Positions 46,295-55,715 are shown, counted from the first letter of the stretch. The stretch is DNA of 64,000 nt from Kushneria phyllosphaerae (GCF_900312995.1 NZ_ONZI01000001.1:1116001-1180000), one strand, 5' to 3'. Made by a program: numbers and translations. The notes: a model not told the origin generated them from the letters alone.

Positions 46295-46604
46295 GAGGGG
46301 CACCTTGAAATCGATGGGAAGCGTTGAAGTGGCGCCAGTGTAGGTGATTCACGTGCAACAGGCTGAGGCATGTTTCAATCGGGGGCATGCGCCCGACGGC
46401 ATCCGTTGGGCATATCGACACGCCAGGCACTCGGCAGCGCCGGCGAAAACTTTAGGGCGAATACCGAATAGGGCATGAATTCATGTTCATTCCTCCTGAT
46501 TGACCCGGGCGTGCGCATGGCACCCTTGGCGCCATGACATGAAGGCGACAGGCCAGGACAACACCTGCGGCCTGCACCATTGCCGTCGATCAGGAGAGCA
46601 GGGC
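46295..46604. other. 310-bp divergent intergenic region before the FlhF-like gene
   Basis: It holds the promoters of the MFS gene (left) and the FlhF-like gene (right). A perfect 12-bp palindrome CATGAATTCATG is at 46474-46485. I see no sigma-28 or sigma-54 type flagellar promoter and no small gene. Confidence 0.5.
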
Positions 46605-48920
46605 ATGGGGGTACACCGTTTTATCGGCACCAGCGCACGCGATGCCATGCGTCAGGTGCGCGAGTCACTGGGCGACGAGGCGCTGATTCTCTCCAATCGC
46701 CAGGTCGAGGGGGGCGTCGAGATCGTGGCGATGCTCGACGCCGATCAGGAAAGCCTGACCGGTTACCCGGCCGAGCCCGCCCCAGAGGCCCCCGAGCCTG
46801 TCGCGCCGGTCTCCGTCATTCCTGAACCCGCGCCAACACCGGCCGCACCGCCGGCGGGTGCAAGCGCACCACAGGAGATGCAGGCCTTCAGCGCCCGGCT
46901 GATGGATGAATTTGCAGCCATGCGCGATCTGCTCGACAGCCGCCTGAGCGCTGCACCGACGGTCGAGCAGGAACGAGCCACGCCGGCCACTCGCCTGCGC
47001 CAGCGCATGATCGGGGTAGGGTTCAGCCAGACGCTGGTACGTGAGCTGATCGAGCTGCTGCCGCCCGAGTTTGCCGACACGCCTGAAGACACCATCGACG
47101 AGACGCTCAACGACTGGATCAGCCGTCAGCTGGCCACTCGGCTTGAGCTCCTGGACACCGACAGCGACCTGCTCGCCGAGGGCGGCGTGATGGCCCTGAT
47201 CGGCCCGACCGGCGTGGGCAAGACCACCACCACCGCCAAGCTCGCCTCGCGCTATGTGATGGACCATGGCAACCGCGACGCTGCCCTGATCACCACCGAC
47301 AGCTATCGTATCGGTGCCCAGGAGCAGCTGCGCATCTACGCCCGTCTGCTGGGCGTGGAAGTGCATGCGCTGGAAGGCGACGGCGATCTGGGCGCGCTGC
47401 TGGCGCGCCTCATGACGCCGCGTCGCGCGCTTTTACAGATGCAGCGTGCCACGCCCAAACGCACCATCCTGATCGATACCCTCGGGATGAGCCAGCGCGA
47501 CCCGCGGCTGGCCACCGAAGTGGCGCGCCTTGGGGAGGCGGGCGTGCCGATCCAGACCCTGCTGGTGCTGGATGCGGCCAGCCACGGCGACACCCTTGAA
47601 CAGGTCGTGGCCGCCTATCAGCAGGCCGCGCTTCAGGCCGGCACGCCGATCAGGGGCTGTATCATTACCAAGCTGGATGAATCCGCCCGTCCGGCCACCG
47701 TGCTGGATATTCTGGCCCGCCATCGGCTGCAGGTGTTGTTTGTGGCCAACGGCCAGCGGGTGCCGGAGGATCTGGCCGCAGTGGATGTCGCCGCGCTGGT
47801 GAATGAGGCACTCGCAGTCGACAGCGCCTCCCCGTTTGGTTATGACGCCGCCACGCTTGCCGAAATGGCCGGGCACACGCGTCAGTCGAAGGCACATGCC
47901 CTGTCGCGTGATGTGGTCAGCCACGGCCGTTCCCTCCACGCCATGTTTGACACTCTGGCCCGCCGGGCGCCGGGAACCGCGCTGCTGGAACAGCTCTGGA
48001 CCCATGGCGTGAGCGATGCCTCCGGTGAGAGTTTTGCCGCCCATATGGCCGCGCGGTCGCCGCTGACGGTCGCGCCGGGAGAAGAGCACGCCCTGTGGTG
48101 GTCGAAGGAGGGTGGCTCGCGCAGGCAGGACTGGAGCATGCCGCTGGTCTCGCTGGACGATCATGGCCTGCCGCTGCCGCAGACCTGGCTGCGCCATCGC
48201 CTGCCGGCCTCGGAACCCGCACGCATGCGCTGGGCGCGCGAGACCCATCAGAGTGCCTGGCACCTGATGGCCGCCCCGCCGGCCATCGATGAAATGCACC
48301 GGCTGGCGGCCGACCGGCAGCTGTGGATGTCAGCGACCACGGCCGCCCGCCGGGTTCGCCATCAGGGTGAGCGTCAGCGTCTGGTCGATCTGGCGGGGCT
48401 TGCCGCCGAGATCGATCAGCGTCAGTGTCGCTGGCGGGCACGCCCGGTCAACATGGTGCTCTCCTGTCTGCCGGCGCTTTACGAAACTCGGGGCAGCGGC
48501 GCACCGGTCGAGGTGCTGGTGTGGTTTGCAAGGTTGCATGACGTTGACGACAACCGGGTGCTGGCGCGGCGCTACTGGCTCTCCAACGCCGTGACCGGTC
48601 GTGATGTGGCCTCAAGGCTGGCCCGTGCCGTCGCGCTGGAAGGGCTTGAGGGGCTGACCCGACAGGCCATGCGTCGACTGGAAGAGAGCGGGGTGGCCCG
48701 CAGTGATCGCGAGACCCGGCTGCAGCTGGCCTCGGGGCTTGCCGCCCTGGCCACTCGACTGGAGCTGTGCAGCGAGGACTGGGCGATGGATGTGCGCGCG
48801 CAGCTTTTCAATCTGTCCGGCGGTACGCGGCGGCGCACCGGCACGGTATTGCTGGAGGCCTTGCTGCAGGCCTTCACGGCCCGCGATGCGCTGATGGATG
48901 CGCGCGGGGCTCGTGCGTGA
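46605..48920 (+). CDS. FlhF-type SRP-family GTPase with long C-terminal extension
   Basis: Residues 1-405 of this 771-aa protein are an FlhF: N-terminal B domain (RDAMRQVRESLGDEALILSN), a proline-rich linker (55-90), an N domain, and a G domain with P-loop GPTGVGKT at 200-207, TTDSYRIGAQEQL, DTLG at 291-294 (DTAG usual) and TKLD at 355-358. FlhF sets flagellum number and position at the pole. About 365 further residues, helical and arginine/leucine-rich, have no match I know; usual FlhF ends near 430-490. Start at 46605 has CAGGAGAG. No flagellar gene or flhG is nearby, so a flagellar role is uncertain. Confidence 0.8.
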   Translation: MGVHRFIGTSARDAMRQVRESLGDEALILSNRQVEGGVEIVAMLDADQESLTGYPAEPAPEAPEPVAPVSVIPEPAPTPAAPPAGASAPQEMQAFSARLMDEFAAMRDLLDSRLSAAPTVEQERATPATRLRQRMIGVGFSQTLVRELIELLPPEFADTPEDTIDETLNDWISRQLATRLELLDTDSDLLAEGGVMALIGPTGVGKTTTTAKLASRYVMDHGNRDAALITTDSYRIGAQEQLRIYARLLGVEVHALEGDGDLGALLARLMTPRRALLQMQRATPKRTILIDTLGMSQRDPRLATEVARLGEAGVPIQTLLVLDAASHGDTLEQVVAAYQQAALQAGTPIRGCIITKLDESARPATVLDILARHRLQVLFVANGQRVPEDLAAVDVAALVNEALAVDSASPFGYDAATLAEMAGHTRQSKAHALSRDVVSHGRSLHAMFDTLARRAPGTALLEQLWTHGVSDASGESFAAHMAARSPLTVAPGEEHALWWSKEGGSRRQDWSMPLVSLDDHGLPLPQTWLRHRLPASEPARMRWARETHQSAWHLMAAPPAIDEMHRLAADRQLWMSATTAARRVRHQGERQRLVDLAGLAAEIDQRQCRWRARPVNMVLSCLPALYETRGSGAPVEVLVWFARLHDVDDNRVLARRYWLSNAVTGRDVASRLARAVALEGLEGLTRQAMRRLEESGVARSDRETRLQLASGLAALATRLELCSEDWAMDVRAQLFNLSGGTRRRTGTVLLEALLQAFTARDALMDARGARA

Positions 48921-48947
48921 GGTCGTGTCATTTAAACGGTGACGTCC

Positions 48948-49403
48948 ATGCTGGGTGATCAGGCCAGCGGTCTGCGCCAGTGGTCGCAGGCGCATGCCTC
49001 AACGGGGGACGTTCAGGCCTCGCCGGTCGAGCTGGTGGTCATGACCTGGCATGAAAAAACCGCAACGCAGACGCTGGCCCGGCAGCTGCCATGCCCCGAG
49101 CCGGACACGGTCTGGCAGCCTCGACCGCTGATGCTGTCCGCGCCGCTGTCTGGAAGTGTCCCGGATTCCTCCTGGTGGGTGCTTCATATAAGCCACCTGG
49201 AAGCCCGCAACGCGCCGGCACTGGCCGAGGCGCTGCGCGCACTCCGTCATGCCGGCATGCCACGGACCGTCCTGCTGACCGCACCGGAGCTGGCATGGAT
49301 ACCGGGGCTGATCAGTGCCGCGCACACGCATCTGGGCGTGCGCCTTCTGCAGGATGTGACGGCCTGGCACAAGGCCGTCATGGCGTCTTCCAGGGCGGGC
49401 TAA
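48948..49403 (+). CDS. Small protein of unknown function following the FlhF-like GTPase
   Basis: I do not recognise this 151-aa protein. It has no signal peptide or membrane segment. A moderately hydrophobic C-terminal half (SWWVLHISHLEARNAPALAE, TVLLTAPELAWIPGLIS) suggests an alpha/beta fold, and no P-loop is present, so it is not the MinD-like FlhG that often follows flhF. It starts 27 bp after the GTPase stop, with GGTGA before the ATG (a GTG three codons earlier is an alternative), and is probably co-transcribed with it. The following 130 bp to the FUSC gene hold nothing recognisable. Confidence 0.6.
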   Translation: MLGDQASGLRQWSQAHASTGDVQASPVELVVMTWHEKTATQTLARQLPCPEPDTVWQPRPLMLSAPLSGSVPDSSWWVLHISHLEARNAPALAEALRALRHAGMPRTVLLTAPELAWIPGLISAAHTHLGVRLLQDVTAWHKAVMASSRAG

Positions 49404-49535
49404 GGTAGACGTCAGGTTGGCGTTAATGAAATACTTTGCGTCCTTACGATATTTCCCTTGCGCCTGTCGCCGTCCGCTTGTGGGCTTTCACGCCCGCCAG
49501 GCGGCATGCGTCGTTCACGATGCCGATCATTGTCG

Positions 49536-51611
49536 ATGAGAATTGTCTCGAGTATTACCGGTGACCACTGGGTGCTGGCGCTGCGCACCGTGCTGGCCGT
49601 ATGGCTGGCGCTTTATGTGGCGCTGCGTCTGGATCTGGCCCAGCCGGCCTGGGCAATTCTGGCCGTCATGATCGTGACGCTGCAGCCGGTCATGTTTACT
49701 GGCGGCACGCCGCCGCTGGGCATTATTATTCACCGCTGTCTCGGCCGGCTGATCGGCACTTTTCTGGGCGCGGTGATGGGGGTGGTGCTGATCGCCCTTT
49801 TTGCTCAGCAGCCGATGCTCTATCTGCTGGCCGCCGGTGCCTGGCTGGCCTTTTGTACCTTCTGTGTGATGCTGTTAAACGATGAGCCGGCCAGCTACAT
49901 CATGATGCTCAGCGGCTATACCGCCACGCTGGTCTCGCTCACGGCGATCGGTACGGGCGTGGATAACATCTTTGATCTGGCGCTGGCGCGTACCACGGAA
50001 ACGGCGCTGGGCATCGGCGCCGGTTTTTTGATGCATGTGCTGATTGCGCCCCGGTTTGGCAGCTACGCGCTGCCAGGCACCCTTGCGGCGCTGATCGAAG
50101 GGGCCGCCGGTGAGGCGCGCGTGGCGCTGACGGAGACCCGCTCAAGGGCGGTCCTTAACGAACGGCTGCGCGCGCTGATGGGCAAGCACCAGCAGTTCGA
50201 ATCCCAGCACACCCTGGCGCGCTTCGAGTTTCGCCGCTTTCGACGGCTGCTGCCGGCGCTGGACCGCTTTGCCGGTGACAGTCTGGCGCTGATGACCGGC
50301 CTCCGGGAACTCGAGGAGGCCATCGACCGGCTGTCACACTGTGAGGGCTGCGAGGACATCATGGCGGCCCTGCGCGCGCCGGCGCTGCCCTTTCTGGAAG
50401 CACTCGAACACTCGAGTGAAGCGCTGCCGGCGCTGCCGGAATTGCCCGATATCGCCTCGCTCGTTTCCCCGCAGGCACGCGTTGCGCGGGTCAGGGCCAC
50501 TCTGGTACGTGAGCGTCTGGCCGAGGTTGCGCGGCTTTTACATCATGGCCGGTCGCTGAACCTTGCCATGCGCCATCATCGTCATGCGCATCTGGTTCAG
50601 CTGACCGGGCGCCGCCCGCGCAGGGCGAATCATCCCGAATATGGCGTGGCGCGCTACAACGCCTTTCGTGTCTTCATTGCCTTTGAGCTTCTGGGGCTTT
50701 TCTGGATTCACAGCGGCTGGACCTCCGGGTATCTCTCCATGATGCTGCTGGGGGTCTTTATCGTGCTGTTTGCCAAGGCGCCCAACCCGGCGGCGGTGGT
50801 ACGACAGTTTCTGACCGGCACAATCTGGGCGGTCATCATCGGTTGCGTGTTTTCCTATGTGGTCTTTCCGGCTATCACCGGATTCCCGCTGCTGGCGTTG
50901 AGCATTGCCGTGCCGGTAGCGATTGGCACGCTGATGACCCCGCATATGCGCTACGCCGCGGTCGGGCTTGCCGGCGCGGTCACCCTGATGACACTTTTGA
51001 ATCTGCACCGGACCTATGTGTTTCATCCGACCCAGTTCATCAACGGCGGGCTGGCCTCGATTCTGGGCACGATTGTGACCATGGTGACCTATTCGCTCTT
51101 TCAACAGCGTACCCCGGCCGAGCGGCTGGAGACCCTGGTGGCCGCCTACTGGCGCGGCCTTGAGCGCGTGACCCGGGCACGGCGGTTGCCGTCGCGGGCA
51201 TGGCTTGAAAGCCGTCTTTATGACCGACTGGGTCGTCTGCTGGCGCTGGGCAGTGGCGAGCAGATGCTGCGCGAAGCCGTGGATCTGCACGCCCTGGCCA
51301 TGTGTCTGTGGCGGCTGCGGCGCCTGGCTCGCCAAAGCGGGTCCTTGCAGCGCGATATCGAGCGCTGGGTGCTTGGGCTTGGCCGGCAGCTGCCTCGCGC
51401 CGGGCACGACGAACAGGCCTGGCAGCGTCTGGCCGCGGACAGCGAGGCCCGGGCGGCCTCTCTTTACGAGATTGATCCCCTGCCCACGGCCCTGATCGGG
51501 GAGTTCGAGATGCTTGCGCATCTGCTGCGGGATTTGCCCGGCGCCGAGGCGCAGGCCCGCGAGGCGCTGTCGCACGGTGAGGACGAACAAGGAGCCATGG
51601 ATGCTCGATGA
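49536..51611 (+). CDS. FUSC-family (AaeB-like) inner-membrane efflux protein
   Basis: This 691-aa transporter has the two-fold FUSC layout: a first helical bundle (VLALRTVLAVWLALYVALRL to about 160), a long cytoplasmic helical domain, a second bundle (GLFWIHSGWTSGYLSMMLLGVF onward) and a cytoplasmic tail. AaeB, its E. coli relative, exports hydroxylated aromatic acids with AaeA. The start at 49536 gives a short N-terminus before helix one; the ORF is open 26 codons further upstream but those are arginine/proline-rich. It overlaps the small DUF1656 gene by 11 bp, and the HlyD-type adaptor follows. Confidence 0.88.
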   Translation: MRIVSSITGDHWVLALRTVLAVWLALYVALRLDLAQPAWAILAVMIVTLQPVMFTGGTPPLGIIIHRCLGRLIGTFLGAVMGVVLIALFAQQPMLYLLAAGAWLAFCTFCVMLLNDEPASYIMMLSGYTATLVSLTAIGTGVDNIFDLALARTTETALGIGAGFLMHVLIAPRFGSYALPGTLAALIEGAAGEARVALTETRSRAVLNERLRALMGKHQQFESQHTLARFEFRRFRRLLPALDRFAGDSLALMTGLRELEEAIDRLSHCEGCEDIMAALRAPALPFLEALEHSSEALPALPELPDIASLVSPQARVARVRATLVRERLAEVARLLHHGRSLNLAMRHHRHAHLVQLTGRRPRRANHPEYGVARYNAFRVFIAFELLGLFWIHSGWTSGYLSMMLLGVFIVLFAKAPNPAAVVRQFLTGTIWAVIIGCVFSYVVFPAITGFPLLALSIAVPVAIGTLMTPHMRYAAVGLAGAVTLMTLLNLHRTYVFHPTQFINGGLASILGTIVTMVTYSLFQQRTPAERLETLVAAYWRGLERVTRARRLPSRAWLESRLYDRLGRLLALGSGEQMLREAVDLHALAMCLWRLRRLARQSGSLQRDIERWVLGLGRQLPRAGHDEQAWQRLAADSEARAASLYEIDPLPTALIGEFEMLAHLLRDLPGAEAQAREALSHGEDEQGAMDAR

Positions 51612-51822
51612 GTGGTCGTTTTTGGGGTTTCTGACACCCCCCCTGTTTGTGCCGGTGTTTCTGGCGCTGCTGTTGTTCTGGGGGGTGCGCCGCGTGATGT
51701 CGCATTTCGCGCTGTATCGATTTTTCTGGCAGCCGGTGCTGGCAGATATCGCCATTTTCACGCTGCTGTTGTGGGCGGTACTGATGCTGAGCGGTGCACT
51801 GCCGGCAGGAGGAAGGGCATGA
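51601..51822 (+). CDS. DUF1656 (AaeX-like) small membrane protein
   Basis: This 73-aa protein has two hydrophobic segments (PPLFVPVFLALLLFWGV and LADIAIFTLLLWAVLML), typical of the DUF1656 proteins that sit between FUSC permease and HlyD adaptor genes, as AaeX does in E. coli. Its function is not known. The start overlaps the FUSC stop by 11 bp and its stop overlaps the adaptor start by 4 bp, so the three genes are coupled. Confidence 0.85.
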   Translation: MLDEWSFLGFLTPPLFVPVFLALLLFWGVRRVMSHFALYRFFWQPVLADIAIFTLLLWAVLMLSGALPAGGRA

Positions 51823-52784
51823 CGGACAAGGAGTCGGGTATGAAAGGCGTGTCTGCGCTGGCAGGGCGCATCCTGCGCATGGTGTTGACGCTTTTGCTGG
51901 TCGTGGCAGCACTGCTTGCCGCGTGGTGGATCTGGCATCACTACATGCATGACCCCTGGACGCGCGATGGCCGTATTCGCGCCGATATCGTGCAGGTGGG
52001 CGTGGATGTTTCGGGGCTGGTCGATACGCTGCAGGTTCACGACAACGATCTGGTCAAAAAGGGCGATGTGCTTTTCACCATCGACCAGGCCCGCTATCAG
52101 CTGGCCCTTGATCAGGCGAAGGCCAATCTGGCACAGCTTCAGGAGCAGCGCGACGAGGCGAAGGCGACCAGCAGCCGACGGGATCGCCTTAACAACTACG
52201 TGTCACAGGAGGCGCGCGATAACGCCCGATTTGAGTATCGTTCGGCCCAGGCCGGCGTGCAAAACGCCGAGGTGGCCGTGCGCGCTGCAAAACTGGATCT
52301 GGAACGCTCGACGGTCCGCGCGCCGGTGGATGGCTATGTGACCAACCAGCAGCTGCGCCCGGGACAGTATGTCAGCTCCGGCACGCAGGCCGTGACGCTG
52401 GTGGATCAGCACAGCTTCTACGGGCTGGGCTATTTCGAGGAGACCAAGCTGAGGGGCATTCATCCCGGCGACCCGGTGCGCGTGCGCCTGCTGGGACGCG
52501 ACCGTGACCTGCATGGCCATGTGGACTCTATTGCCCGCGGCATCGTCGATAACAGCCTGACCGGACAGTCCGGCGGGCTGGCCGCGGTGAACCCTTCCTT
52601 TGACTGGGTGCGCCTGTCTCAGCGGATTCCGGTGCGCATCCGCCTCGACGAGGTGCCTGATGATCTGGTGCTTTCCGCCGGCCAGACCGCCACCATCTAC
52701 GTGGATGCCCCCGGTCATGAGCCGACCGAGCGGGGCTGGGGCGCATCGCTGCGCCGCCAGCTGGAAAGGCTGTTCGACATCTAG
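51819..52784 (+). CDS. HlyD-family periplasmic adaptor (AaeA/EmrA-like)
   Basis: This membrane-fusion protein (321 aa) links the inner-membrane FUSC pump to an outer-membrane channel. It has one N-terminal transmembrane helix (ILRMVLTLLLVVAALLAAWWIW) and biotinyl-lipoyl-like halves flanking a coiled coil (DQAKANLAQLQEQRDEAKA). TVRAPVDGYVTNQQLRPGQYV and the beta-barrel GYFEETKLRGIHPGDPVRVR follow. An AGGAGGAAGGG ribosome site precedes the ATG at 51819. No outer-membrane channel gene is in the operon, so a shared TolC-like protein is expected. Likely cargo is aromatic acids or other small organics. Confidence 0.88.
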   Translation: MTDKESGMKGVSALAGRILRMVLTLLLVVAALLAAWWIWHHYMHDPWTRDGRIRADIVQVGVDVSGLVDTLQVHDNDLVKKGDVLFTIDQARYQLALDQAKANLAQLQEQRDEAKATSSRRDRLNNYVSQEARDNARFEYRSAQAGVQNAEVAVRAAKLDLERSTVRAPVDGYVTNQQLRPGQYVSSGTQAVTLVDQHSFYGLGYFEETKLRGIHPGDPVRVRLLGRDRDLHGHVDSIARGIVDNSLTGQSGGLAAVNPSFDWVRLSQRIPVRIRLDEVPDDLVLSAGQTATIYVDAPGHEPTERGWGASLRRQLERLFDI

Positions 52785-52800
52785 GTAGACAGGTCCGCGG

Positions 52801-53448
52801 TTAGCGGCTGTAGGGCGTGACCGGTACCGGCCCGCGCGGGTCGGCGTAGAGATCGACGCCCCGGCCCGGATCACTGAAGGCGGGCGGTCGCGACTGACCG
52901 GGCAGCGGGTAGCCATGCGGGGGCAGCGGATAGCCGGCCGACGGTGGCCGGTAGACGTTCGGCGGGCGATTGCCGGGACGCTGCCATCGATCAGGCCCGT
53001 AGTACTCATTGCCGCGTGGCGCGGTGCCGTAGATGGTATCGCGCTGCTCGCGATCGAACTGGCGACGCTGGGCGTCATACAGACGCTCGTAGTGCCGTCT
53101 CAGGCGCTCATCGGGGTCGATGCGCTGCGGACGGTGCCAGCCAAATCCCGGCCGGCCGTCATAGCCCCACTGGCCGTCGTATACCGGCGGGTTGTTATGC
53201 CCTGGTCTACCGCCATAGCCGAGACGGTTGTCAAAACCGGGGCGACCGTCGAAGCCGGGACGACCCGAGTGTTGCCAGTCTCGCCCACCAAAGGCGTCGC
53301 TTTGTTGAAACCGTGAGTGGTCCTGCGAAAAATGCGAGCGTTCCTGAGAAAAGTGCGAGCGTACTGGCCCCTGGTCATCGGCCAGCACGGCGCCGCTCAG
53401 CACTGACGTGATCAACCCTGCGATAAACCCTGCCTTTAACGATGTCAT
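52801..53448 (-). CDS. Secreted low-complexity Arg/Pro/Gly-rich protein
   Basis: I do not recognise this 215-aa protein. It starts with a Sec signal (AGFIAGLITSVLSGAVLA-DDQ). The mature part has short repeats: SHFSQ occurs twice in an ERSHFSQ/DHSRFQQ block, then GRPGF-type units (GRPGFDG, GRPGFDN, GGRPGHN, GRPGFGW). A charged helical stretch (DERLRRHYERLYDAQRRQFDREQ) and a Pro/Tyr-rich tail follow. Composition suggests an extended envelope protein, perhaps wall- or metal-associated, but that is a guess. It converges on the AaeA-like gene with 16 bp between. Confidence 0.65.
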   Translation of the reverse strand: MTSLKAGFIAGLITSVLSGAVLADDQGPVRSHFSQERSHFSQDHSRFQQSDAFGGRDWQHSGRPGFDGRPGFDNRLGYGGRPGHNNPPVYDGQWGYDGRPGFGWHRPQRIDPDERLRRHYERLYDAQRRQFDREQRDTIYGTAPRGNEYYGPDRWQRPGNRPPNVYRPPSAGYPLPPHGYPLPGQSRPPAFSDPGRGVDLYADPRGPVPVTPYSR

Positions 53449-53523
53449 GACGGCCCCTCCCGGGAGTCGTTCGATGCAGCCTTCATTCTAGCCTGGCAGG
53501 GCACCGGTCGCGCCATGCCGGGA

Positions 53524-54168
53524 TTACTTTGCGTTTTGTTGTGCCGCCTTCCTTTCAAGCTGGCGGCGCAGTTGTGGCGTCGCAATGCGTAAACGCCAGG
53601 GGGCGTCACGATGCTCGGGTTCGGCGTAGTCGATGCCGATGCGCGGCCCCGAGATGATGTCGTCATCGGTCACCGGCGTGCCCGGCTCGATCCAGATCCC
53701 TTCGCCGCTGCAGACATCGCAGTGATTGAAGGCGGCCTTTGTGATGCCCATGGCGCGGGTCAGCTTGCCGGGGCCGTTGAGCATGTCCCGGCCGCGTTTA
53801 CCGTTGCGACGCTCGATCATGGTGTCCTCGCCCTGGACCGGCTCGATGGCACGAACCAGCACGGCGCAGGGGTCATCCACCGCCTCGGTGACCAGATTGA
53901 GCATGTCGTAGATGCCGTAGATCAGGTAGACATAGGCGTGGCCCGGCGGGCCGAACATGACCTCGGTGCGCTGGGTACGACCATGCGAGGAGTGGCAGGC
54001 GGTATCCATGAAGCCAAGGTAGGCTTCGGTTTCGGTGATCCGGCCGATCAGGCGCTGCTGGCCGTCATCGACAATGAGGTGACACCCCAGAAGGTCGCGG
54101 GCGACCTCCAGGGTCGGACGGTCATAAAAGCTTCTGGGCAGGGGAGCCGGCGCGGGTACAGCAGGCAT
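53524..54168 (-). CDS. 3-methyladenine DNA glycosylase (AAG/Mpg family)
   Basis: This 214-aa base-excision repair enzyme of the AAG fold removes alkylated and deaminated purines such as 3-methyladenine and hypoxanthine. Family marks are RSFYDRPTLEVARDLLGCHL at the N-terminus, the catalytic Glu and DNA-intercalating region GRITETEAYLGFMDTACHS, HAYVYLIYGIYDMLN and GPGKLTRAMGIT. The start is ATG 54168, preceded by CAAGGAGG; the longer frame to 54204 adds 12 residues. It is divergent from cobG and not expected to be part of the cobalamin cluster. Confidence 0.92.
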   Translation of the reverse strand: MPAVPAPAPLPRSFYDRPTLEVARDLLGCHLIVDDGQQRLIGRITETEAYLGFMDTACHSSHGRTQRTEVMFGPPGHAYVYLIYGIYDMLNLVTEAVDDPCAVLVRAIEPVQGEDTMIERRNGKRGRDMLNGPGKLTRAMGITKAAFNHCDVCSGEGIWIEPGTPVTDDDIISGPRIGIDYAEPEHRDAPWRLRIATPQLRRQLERKAAQQNAK

Positions 54169-54320
54169 TGAACCTCCTTGTCGATGCGTCTGACGCGAAG
54201 GCATTCGTTGCCTTCGGGGTCAGAGGATGCGGTAGCATGGCCCCCAATAATGGACGAGCCCGGCGTGTTTCGCCGTCTCATGATGTCCGATTTTTTTCCT
54301 GACCCTGTGGTTGAACGCTC

Positions 54321-55715
54321 ATGTTGCCCGAACCGCACGACTTCAATGAACGGCGCCTGCCCGGCTGGCAGGGCGCGCGAGGGGCCTGCCCGTCGCTGGC
54401 CACGCCCATGGAGACCGGGGATGGCTGGCTGGCGCGCCTGCCGCCTCTGTTGGCACCGCTTGAAGGAGAGGAGATCATCACGCTGTGCGAGGCGGCCGAG
54501 CGCTTTGGCAATGGCCTGATCGAGGTCACGCGGCGTGGCAATCTGCAGCTTCGCGGTCTGGCCGAGGGCGAACACCGGGCGCTTGCGGATTACCTCATCC
54601 GACGGCTGTCACGCCATTGGCTGGAAAGTGGAGCGCCGGCGGTATCGATTGATCCGCTGCTGGACGTCGATGAAGCCATTGATGCGCCCACCCGACAGCT
54701 CGCGCGTCGACTGCGCGGTCAGATTCTGACCGGGGCGCCGGCAACGCTTGCGCCCAAGTGCGCCGTGGTGATCGACGCTGGTGGCTGGGCCGGGCTTGCC
54801 GGGCTCTCCGGTGATGTCCATGTGCGCCTGGACGGTGCCCGCGGTGGATGGGTTGGCCTTGCCGGCGATCACGGCGGCGCCACCTGGCTGGGCTGGATGG
54901 TGGCATCAAAGCTTGCCAGTGCCGTGCTGGGGCTTTTAAGTCACATCGATATGCTTGGCCCACGGGCGCGCGCGCATCACCTGCTGACCGAGGTCTCGAT
55001 CTATGCGCTCTGTGATCTTCTGGGCTGTCGTCCCGGCGCGCCGCCACCGCGCAGCGGCCTGTATCAGGGGCCGGATGCCGGCGCCCGGCGTCAGCGTGAT
55101 GTGCTGGATGTGGTCTGGCCGTTCGGTCAGATGCCGGCACTGGCGTTGCTGCGCTTTACGCGTCAGGCCATGAGTCTGGGGACGTTGAGCTTTGCCGCTG
55201 CCCCCGGGCGGCACTGGCGGCTTTTGTGTCGGGAACATGCCGATACCCGGGCGATCATCCGGGCGGCGCGCGAGGCAGGGTTGATCGTGGCAGACGATGA
55301 TGCCCGCCTTGCCATTGTGGCCTGTACCGGCGCGCCGGGCTGCGCCAGCGCCTTCATGGCCACCCATCAGACGGCGCGCGCCCTGAGCGAGCGCTGGTCG
55401 GTGCTCTTTGATGATTCGGTTCGACTGCACCTGTCCGGCTGTGCCAAGGGCTGCGCCAGCCTGAACAGGGCCACGTTCACGCTGGTCGGGATGGCCCAGG
55501 GCATCGGCCTGGTCTTTCAGGGCAATCCGCGCGGTGTGCCCCGGCTGATGGCCGAGGACACCACATCGCTGGTGGCAGCGTTTGAATACCTCGCCCGGGT
55601 ACTGGCCCGGGAGGGGCATGCGCTGCCGCTGGATGATGCGACTCTTTCATGTGTTGGCGAGGAGCGCATTGTGGCTCTGCTGCGTGCCGGCAGCGCGCAT
55701 CATGGCGGTGCGTAA
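54321..55715 (+). CDS. cobG: Precorrin-3B synthase (CobG-like)
   Basis: This iron-sulfur monooxygenase of the sulfite/nitrite reductase fold (464 aa) makes precorrin-3B from precorrin-3A with oxygen, the step that opens the route to ring contraction in aerobic cobalamin synthesis. The nitrite-reductase half-domain is N-terminal (ALCEAAERFG-like LCEAAERFGNGLIEVTRRGN). The [4Fe-4S] cysteines are C335, C341, C374 and C378 in CTGAPGC and SGCAKGC. Presence of CobG indicates the oxygen-dependent pathway. It is the first gene of the cob cluster, 79 bp before cobH. Confidence 0.9.
   Translation: MLPEPHDFNERRLPGWQGARGACPSLATPMETGDGWLARLPPLLAPLEGEEIITLCEAAERFGNGLIEVTRRGNLQLRGLAEGEHRALADYLIRRLSRHWLESGAPAVSIDPLLDVDEAIDAPTRQLARRLRGQILTGAPATLAPKCAVVIDAGGWAGLAGLSGDVHVRLDGARGGWVGLAGDHGGATWLGWMVASKLASAVLGLLSHIDMLGPRARAHHLLTEVSIYALCDLLGCRPGAPPPRSGLYQGPDAGARRQRDVLDVVWPFGQMPALALLRFTRQAMSLGTLSFAAAPGRHWRLLCREHADTRAIIRAAREAGLIVADDDARLAIVACTGAPGCASAFMATHQTARALSERWSVLFDDSVRLHLSGCAKGCASLNRATFTLVGMAQGIGLVFQGNPRGVPRLMAEDTTSLVAAFEYLARVLAREGHALPLDDATLSCVGEERIVALLRAGSAHHGGA

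Noticed and set aside
54169..54320. Cobalamin riboswitch before cobG
   Set aside because: The gap is short and I see no B12-box-like element; the 58816-58927 gap before cobL was checked with the same result.
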